Below, piece by piece: positions 59,187 through 64,000 of a stretch of 64,000 bases of DNA (positions are counted from its first letter, which is position 1; each line of letters begins with the position of its first letter). The notes under the pieces were generated by a model. That model was not told the origin of the DNA and did no database searches. It saw only the letters and a list, made by a program, of their open reading frames with translations. Position numbers and translations under genes: made by a program. Origin of the DNA: Psychroflexus maritimus (GTDB lineage: Bacteria > Bacteroidota > Bacteroidia > Flavobacteriales > Flavobacteriaceae); NCBI RefSeq assembly GCF_011089875.1, contig NZ_JAANAS010000001.1, positions 1-64,000 on the forward strand, written 5' to 3'.

Positions 59187-60647
59187 ATGACTCCCTTTCA
59201 GATTATATGTTTAATCGTTGCCTATTTTGGTGTTCTAGTTCTAATTTCTTTCTTCACCAATAAGTCTGGTAACAACGACGAGTTTTTTAAAGCTAATCGG
59301 CAATCGCCTTGGTATTTAGTAGCTTTTGGCATGATTGGAGCCTCCCTAAGTGGAGTTACTTTTATTTCTATACCGGGCACAGTAGAATTTGATCAATTTA
59401 GTTATTTTCAAGTGGTTCTTGGTTACACCCTTGGTTATGCTGTTATCAGTTTAGTGCTATTACCCTTGTACTATCGTTTAAACCTAACTTCCATTTATAC
59501 TTACTTAGGAACAAGGTTTGGTAATCACGCTTACAAAACAGGCGCTTGGTTTTTTATTTTGTCTCGACTTGTAGGCGCAAGTTTTCGATTATTTTTAGTG
59601 GCTAATGTACTTCAATTATTGGTTTTTGACCAACTTAATGTTCCGTTTTACCTAACTGTTAGCGTTACCGTATTTTTAATTTGGTTATACACTTTTAAAA
59701 GTGGTATAAAAACGATTGTTTGGACAGATAGCCTTCAAACCTTATTTATGCTATTAGCACTTGGAGTAAGTATTTATTACATTTCTGAAGATTTAGGAAT
59801 ATCCACAAAAAATATGTTTCAATACCTTGGCAATCACAAACATTTCCAAGTATTTTTTACCGAAAACATAAGTAGTCCTAATTACTTTTGGAAACAGTTT
59901 ATCTCAGGAGCTTTTATTGCTATTGTAATGACAGGTTTAGACCAAGATATGATGCAAAAAAATCTTACTTGCAAAAATCTAAAAGACGCTCAGAAAAATA
60001 TTTTTTGGTTTACACTTACGCTAACAGTTGTCAATTTTCTATTTTTAAGCTTAGGATTATTATTGATAGATTATGCAGAGTTACATAATATTGTAGCCAA
60101 AAAAGACGAACTTTTTCCTAGTATTGCAGCTAGCGGAAATATGGGATTTGCCGTAGCTGTATTTTTTGTGCTTGGACTAATTGCGGCTGCTTACTCAAGT
60201 GCTGACTCTGCGCTTACTTCTCTAACTACTTCCTTTAGTATTGATATTTTATCTATTGAAACCAAAGTAAAAAAAAGCAAGCAAGTTGTTTATCGAAAAT
60301 TAATTCATGTTTGTATTTCTCTAGTTTTTATTGGAGTAATGCTGTTATTTAGGTACGTTATTGAAGATGAAAGCGTGATCATTAAATTATTTGAATTTGC
60401 AGGTTACACCTACGGTCCCATTCTAGCCATGTTTTGTATAGGTATGTTTACAAAGCTTCAACCAAGAGATTATTTAATTCCTTTAATTGCAATTTTAGCA
60501 CCCATACTTACCTACCTTATAAGTTGGTGGATAAATAGCTCATTTGGTTTTGAATTTGGTTTTTTTGTGTTGATTTTAAACGCCTTAATCTGTAGTTTTG
60601 GTTTAGTATTGATTAGTTTGAATCAACACCAAGGTGCACGCGCTTAA
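59187..60647 (+). CDS. Sodium:solute symporter family transporter
   Basis: The 486-residue protein has about 13 membrane spans and SSS motifs: FKANRQSPWYLVAFGMIGASLSGVTFISIPG near the N-terminus (core GASLSGVTF), YTFKSGIKTIVWTDSLQTL, and GLIAAAYSSADSALTSLTTSF around the sodium-binding helix 8. It imports a small solute with Na+. Substrate unknown. Its 3' end overlaps the convergent CoA-binding gene by 45 bases. Confidence 0.92.
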   Translation: MTPFQIICLIVAYFGVLVLISFFTNKSGNNDEFFKANRQSPWYLVAFGMIGASLSGVTFISIPGTVEFDQFSYFQVVLGYTLGYAVISLVLLPLYYRLNLTSIYTYLGTRFGNHAYKTGAWFFILSRLVGASFRLFLVANVLQLLVFDQLNVPFYLTVSVTVFLIWLYTFKSGIKTIVWTDSLQTLFMLLALGVSIYYISEDLGISTKNMFQYLGNHKHFQVFFTENISSPNYFWKQFISGAFIAIVMTGLDQDMMQKNLTCKNLKDAQKNIFWFTLTLTVVNFLFLSLGLLLIDYAELHNIVAKKDELFPSIAASGNMGFAVAVFFVLGLIAAAYSSADSALTSLTTSFSIDILSIETKVKKSKQVVYRKLIHVCISLVFIGVMLLFRYVIEDESVIIKLFEFAGYTYGPILAMFCIGMFTKLQPRDYLIPLIAILAPILTYLISWWINSSFGFEFGFFVLILNALICSFGLVLISLNQHQGARA

Positions 60648-60971
60648 AACTTCTACTCCTGCACTTGCTAACTTATTTTGAAGCTCTATATTATTGGTGC
60701 CTGGATTAAAAATAACACGTTTTGGATGTAAATCAAGAATCATCTTCTCATATTGCTTTTGAAGCGGTGGCTTTAGATAGATAGTTACCGTATGAACCTG
60801 CTTCACATAATCAGGTAAAGTTGTTAAAATTTTGACATCGCCAACCTCAGCCTCTTTTGAACCAATAGCTATAACATCTTCTCCTTTATTTTGAAGGAGT
60901 TCAATAGCCATTTTTGAATAGCGAGTAGTTTTACTCGAAGCTCCTAAAACCAAGTTCGTTTTATCTTTCAT
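60603..60971 (-). CDS. CoA-binding domain protein (YccU-like)
   Basis: The 122-residue Rossmann fold has TNLVLGASSKTTRYSKMAIE, VIAIGSKEAEVGDVKI, HTVTIYLKPPLQ and VIFNPGTNNIELQNKL, as in small CoA-binding proteins. It binds CoA or a nucleotide in the family. The physiological role is unknown. The last 15 codons overlap the end of the symporter gene. Confidence 0.85.
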   Translation of the reverse strand: MKDKTNLVLGASSKTTRYSKMAIELLQNKGEDVIAIGSKEAEVGDVKILTTLPDYVKQVHTVTIYLKPPLQKQYEKMILDLHPKRVIFNPGTNNIELQNKLASAGVEVLSACTLVLIQTNQY

Positions 60972-61150
60972 ATTAAAATTGTTTAATGTTTTTATGTGAA
61001 AATAGAAACAACGTTAAATAAAGTTAATTTACTAATATGCAGAAGTTTGTGTGTAACAATATGGCATTATTTTCGTTATATAATAAACAGGTTCTTACAC
61101 TATTTATTTGAATTAGCCTTCAAAATAAAGAACAGAACAGAACCATATAT

Positions 61151-61183
61151 AAAAGGCTTGTGGGTTCATTTCCACAAGCCTTT
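61151..61183. terminator. Terminator downstream of the KAS III gene
   Basis: AAAAGGCTTGTGG pairs with CCACAAGCCTTT around GTTCATTT. On the minus strand it ends in TTTT and closes the fabH-like gene. Confidence 0.8.
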
Positions 61184-61205
61184 AAATCTTATTAAAACTA
61201 AATAT

Positions 61206-62213
61206 TTACCATTTAATAATAACACTACCCCACGTAAAACCACTTCCAAAGGCCGCTAAAACTACATGATCTCCTACTTTTATTTTCCCTTCTTCCCAAG
61301 CTTCAGTTAAGGCTATTGGAATTGAAGCTGCTGTAGTATTCCCATAACGCTGTATATTGTTATACACTTGCTCATCGCTTAATTGGAACTTCTTCTGAAT
61401 AAACTGAGATATACGTAAATTTGCTTGATGAGGAATAAGCATATCAATATCTTTAACTTCTAAGTTATTGTGCTTTAAACCTTCCTTGATAACTTCAGAA
61501 AAACGAACTACGGCATTTTTAAACACTAATTGCCCATTCATATAAGGAAAATAAGGAATGTTTTCTTGAGGGTTTTCTTTAATAATCTCAGGCAACCAAT
61601 GATTTGTACTTGGGCCAATTAAAGCAAGTTCTTCAGCAAACTCTCCTTGCGAGTGTAAATGAGTGGATAAAATACCATGACTATTTTCTTGAGAGCGACT
61701 AACAACGGCTGCTCCAGCACCATCTCCAAAAATTACCGATACAGAACGTCCTCGAGTTGTCATGTCTAATCCGCCACTATGATTTTCACTACCAATTACT
61801 AATACGTTTTTATACATTCCTGTTTTGATAAACTGATCTGCTACAGAAAGTGCATAAACAAAACCAGAACATTGGTTTCTTACATCTAATGCTGGACAAG
61901 TATGAATACCTAACATGTCTTGAATTTGAACTCCACATCCAGGAAAATAATAATCAGGACTTAGTGTGGCAAAAACAATTAAATCAATTTCATTTTTATC
62001 TAAGCCTGCACGTTCTATTGCTTGTAGGGCAGCCTTTTTACCCATAACTGCAGTGGTATCTCCTGTTGATTTATCAATATGCCGACGCTCTTTAATTCCC
62101 GTTCGTTCAACAATCCATTCATTACTGGTCTCCATAATTTTGGATAAATCTTCGTTGGTAACAATATTATCTGGAACATATTTTCCTAATCCTATAATCT
62201 TTGATTGATACAT
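61206..62213 (-). CDS. fabH: 3-oxoacyl-ACP synthase III (KAS III)
   Basis: A 335-residue thiolase-fold enzyme with catalytic Cys115 (VRNQCSGFVYAL), His in LIPHQANLRI and Asn in RYGNTTAAS, plus the terminal FGSGFTWGSVIIKW. It starts fatty acid chains from acyl-CoA and malonyl-ACP. Residues FPGCGVQIQDMLGI and EFAEEL suggest a slightly divergent paralogue compared with the usual FabH next to rpmF/plsX, which are absent here. A specialised KAS III (for example for flexirubin or aryl polyene lipids) is possible. Confidence 0.88.
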   Translation of the reverse strand: MYQSKIIGLGKYVPDNIVTNEDLSKIMETSNEWIVERTGIKERRHIDKSTGDTTAVMGKKAALQAIERAGLDKNEIDLIVFATLSPDYYFPGCGVQIQDMLGIHTCPALDVRNQCSGFVYALSVADQFIKTGMYKNVLVIGSENHSGGLDMTTRGRSVSVIFGDGAGAAVVSRSQENSHGILSTHLHSQGEFAEELALIGPSTNHWLPEIIKENPQENIPYFPYMNGQLVFKNAVVRFSEVIKEGLKHNNLEVKDIDMLIPHQANLRISQFIQKKFQLSDEQVYNNIQRYGNTTAASIPIALTEAWEEGKIKVGDHVVLAAFGSGFTWGSVIIKW

Positions 62214-62307
62214 TTGTAAATGCTTAAAATTTGATTCGACAAGATAGCATAAATTAAAAATATGACAAATTTACATTCCAGATTTTACTGTGCTTGCATA
62301 ATAAACA

Positions 62308-62339
62308 AGAGCCGCCGTAAAAAAATTACGAACGGCTCT
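62308..62339 (-). terminator. Hairpin downstream of the ABC1 kinase gene
   Basis: AGAGCCG pairs with CGGCTCT, and inside it GTAA pairs with TTAC. On the minus strand it continues TTGTTTATTAT, a weak T-tract. Confidence 0.6.
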
Positions 62340-62372
62340 CAACCAACCTAACCAATAAAAAAGTTAAGAAAT

Positions 62373-63683
62373 TTAATCTAACATGCTTTTGTATTGGTTT
62401 ATCTTCACTTTGGCTTTTAAATCATTCAAGAGATTATAAAGGCCAAAAAAAGTTCTATTTATGTATATAAAGTGCTTACTTCCTCTATTTCCATTCATTT
62501 TTCTTAACTGTGTATCACTTGAGTACTTTTCGCTAAGATTAGCTATTTGAGACCAAAACGCATCATCTCCAAAATCAAATTCTTCGCTGTGGAAAGGCTG
62601 TGTAAATAAACTAAGCATTTCGTGAAACAAACCTGTAAAATATTCAATCTCTTCTTTTGAATCATCAGGACGTAAAATTTCTAGCTCACGCAGTTTGCCC
62701 TGAAAAAAATCGATATCATTAATATGCGCTGGATTAGCTAATTCAAAATAAGGAATGTAAAAATCATCTGGCACTTTCTTGATACAACCAAAATCAATAG
62801 CAATTAAATCGTTTTGCTCATTTACTAAAAAGTTTCCAGGATGAGGGTCGGCATGAACTTCTTTCAACCCGTGCATTTGAAACATGTAAAAATTCCAAAG
62901 AGATTGTCCTAATTTATTCCCTACTTCTTCTGAAAAATCAGTTTTTGCGAACTCAGACAGATGCTTTCCTTCCATCCAATCCATTGTGATAATTCGCTCA
63001 CTAGATAATTCTTGGTAGTAAATAGGAAATTTAAGTCCTTTAATATGGCTGCAAGCTTCTGAAATTCGTTTACTTTGTTCTACCTCAAGAATATAATCGG
63101 TTTCTTCAAGTAATTTATTTTCTACCTCTTGAAAGTATTTATCAGAATCTTTGCCTTTGATATTGAACATCTTCAGCGCAATTGGTTTTACTAATTTTAA
63201 ATCTGAACTAATGCTATCTGCTACCCCAGGATATTGAATTTTAACCGCAAGCTTTCTTCCATCCTTTAAAGCTCTATGCACTTGACCTATACTAGCTGCA
63301 TTAACAGAAGATGAGGTGAATTCGTCAAAAAGCTCTTCTGGGTATTGGCCGTTGTATTTTTTAAATGTTTTTCTCACCAAAGGAGGAGAAAGCGGAGGCA
63401 CACTAAACTGAGCTAAAGAAAATTTTTCAACATAAGCATTAGGCAAAAGATTTTTTTCCATAGAAAGCATTTGCGCAACTTTTAATGCACTTCCTTTTAA
63501 ACTTTTTAAACCGTCATAAATATCGGTTGCATTACTCTCATCAAGCTCATCTCTAGTTATCTCAGGATTAAAAGCTTTTTTGGAATAATATTTTAGGTAA
63601 TTGGTGCCAATCTTAGCACCTGTAGAAACTAATTTAGAAGTTCTACTTAATTTACCTGTAGGTATTTTATCTATTGTTTTCAT
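62373..63683 (-). CDS. ABC1/AarF/UbiB-family atypical kinase
   Basis: The 436-residue protein has the family's KxGQ-like segment (GSALKVAQMLSMEKNLLP), the Ala-rich loop in VNAASIGQVHRA, the Lys of LAVKIQYPG, EVEQSKRISEAC, the catalytic-loop HADPHPGNFLVN and the DFG-like IAIDFGCIKK. Members support quinone synthesis or lipid homeostasis. As menaquinone is this organism's likely quinone, a role there or in membrane lipids is inferred. It lies 4 bases downstream of the regulator gene, so they share an operon. Confidence 0.9.
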   Translation of the reverse strand: MKTIDKIPTGKLSRTSKLVSTGAKIGTNYLKYYSKKAFNPEITRDELDESNATDIYDGLKSLKGSALKVAQMLSMEKNLLPNAYVEKFSLAQFSVPPLSPPLVRKTFKKYNGQYPEELFDEFTSSSVNAASIGQVHRALKDGRKLAVKIQYPGVADSISSDLKLVKPIALKMFNIKGKDSDKYFQEVENKLLEETDYILEVEQSKRISEACSHIKGLKFPIYYQELSSERIITMDWMEGKHLSEFAKTDFSEEVGNKLGQSLWNFYMFQMHGLKEVHADPHPGNFLVNEQNDLIAIDFGCIKKVPDDFYIPYFELANPAHINDIDFFQGKLRELEILRPDDSKEEIEYFTGLFHEMLSLFTQPFHSEEFDFGDDAFWSQIANLSEKYSSDTQLRKMNGNRGSKHFIYINRTFFGLYNLLNDLKAKVKINQYKSMLD

Positions 63684-63687
63684 TCAG

Positions 63688-64000
63688 TTATTTACCCATT
63701 TGCTCTTTGTACAAAAATTTACCAAAATCAAATACTTTTTCTAAAGGTGTGTTATCAAACACATCAAAAACAGTATTTACAGATTTTTCAATGGCGACAT
63801 CTGTTTTTTCAAAACCAGGTGATTGATCATCTTTCCAGAATTTCAGTAAAAACAAAAATTGAATCCAAGCCCCTTCAGAAAAAACCTTTTCAGAATTTTT
63901 CAAGAAGTTAAATTTCTTTTCGTCATTATCTTCAGCAATCAATTCTTGGGCAAAAGATTTAATGTTCTTTCTCAATCCCTTCAACTGAGATAAATTTTTC
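63688..64000 (-). CDS. C-terminal part of a regulator, probably TetR family (start beyond window)
   Basis: The frame is open to the right edge (about 104 codons in view). The apparent start at 63984 is a TTG inside the continuing frame (NLSQLKGLRKN), so I treat it as partial. The helical sequence with ALIAEDNDEKKFNF-like and GAWIQFLFLLKFWKDDQSPGFEKTD is similar to TetR C-terminal ligand domains found before ABC1 kinase genes in flavobacteria. That recollection is unchecked and the DNA-binding part is not visible. Confidence 0.6.
   Translation of the reverse strand, partial: KNLSQLKGLRKNIKSFAQELIAEDNDEKKFNFLKNSEKVFSEGAWIQFLFLLKFWKDDQSPGFEKTDVAIEKSVNTVFDVFDNTPLEKVFDFGKFLYKEQMGK

Overview
The window is about 64 kb of chromosome from a low-GC member of the Bacteroidota, almost certainly a Flavobacteriaceae. 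Direct signs are type IX secretion (T9SS) C-terminal sorting domains, a SusC/SusD/SusE locus, Bacteroidota-type promoters (TTG or TTTG, a spacer of about 19 bases, then TAnnTTTG) in front of tRNAs and operons, the menaquinone enzyme MenB, an archaeal-type ProRS and a FadL-like barrel. I cannot assign a genus. Most of the window is core genome. I see no transposase, prophage, CRISPR array or rRNA.

Regions. (1) 1-4842: two divergent cell-surface genes. One is a large secreted protein cut by the left edge. The other is an S74 (tail-spike chaperone) protein whose T9SS sorting domain is separated from it by an in-frame TAG. A repeat-filled gap of about 940 bases follows. (2) 4843-14853: a starch/maltodextrin locus with a divergent LacI regulator, SusC, SusD, SusE and a secreted GH13 amylase. 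Two CG-centred palindromes stand before susC. (3) 14854-15776: tRNA-Lys, whose 3' end founds an exact 4 x 105-bp tandem array. (4) 15777-22786: a methyltransferase, a Skp-like chaperone, an SRPBCC protein, and a four-gene operon with two parvulin/SurA-type proteins, a companion lipoprotein and a MoxR ATPase, probably serving outer-membrane protein folding. (5) 22773-34131: a lone oligopeptide-binding lipoprotein, MtaB, a prolyl-oligopeptidase, a cysteine/cysteate-synthase-like enzyme followed by an AOS-family acyltransferase (candidate first steps of capnine sulfonolipid synthesis), LipA, GAPDH and a CoA-transferase.

(6) 34275-41080: a membrane protein of unknown function, DUF202 and DUF2461 proteins, an S24 regulator, a class IV aminotransferase, a START-like protein, tRNA-Met, a 42-residue small protein, a SPOR protein, an orphan lipoprotein and MenB. 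(7) 41583-43582: cysteine dioxygenase divergent from a sulfinoalanine/glutamate-type decarboxylase, which together would make hypotaurine. (8) 43798-46950: a redoxin and an arsenic operon (arsR, DUF6428, acr3, arsenate-reductase-like phosphatase) with a clear operator. (9) 47032-53349: a FadL-like barrel, an extreme-composition Gly/Trp/Tyr plus Arg/Ser lipoprotein, ProRS, two identical tRNA-Glu genes, S20 and a porin. (10) 53437-64000: a 2-oxo acid dehydrogenase E2, a glycosyltransferase, RecR, a T9SS beta-propeller protein, a sodium:solute symporter, a CoA-binding protein, KAS III, an ABC1/UbiB kinase, and the end of a probable TetR-type regulator.

The best candidates for something undescribed are the tRNA-Lys-anchored 105-bp array, the amber codon exactly at the start of the T9SS signal, and the two sulfonate-linked gene pairs. 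All calls rest on reading the sequence. No database search was run, and start choices and functions beyond conserved motifs are inference.
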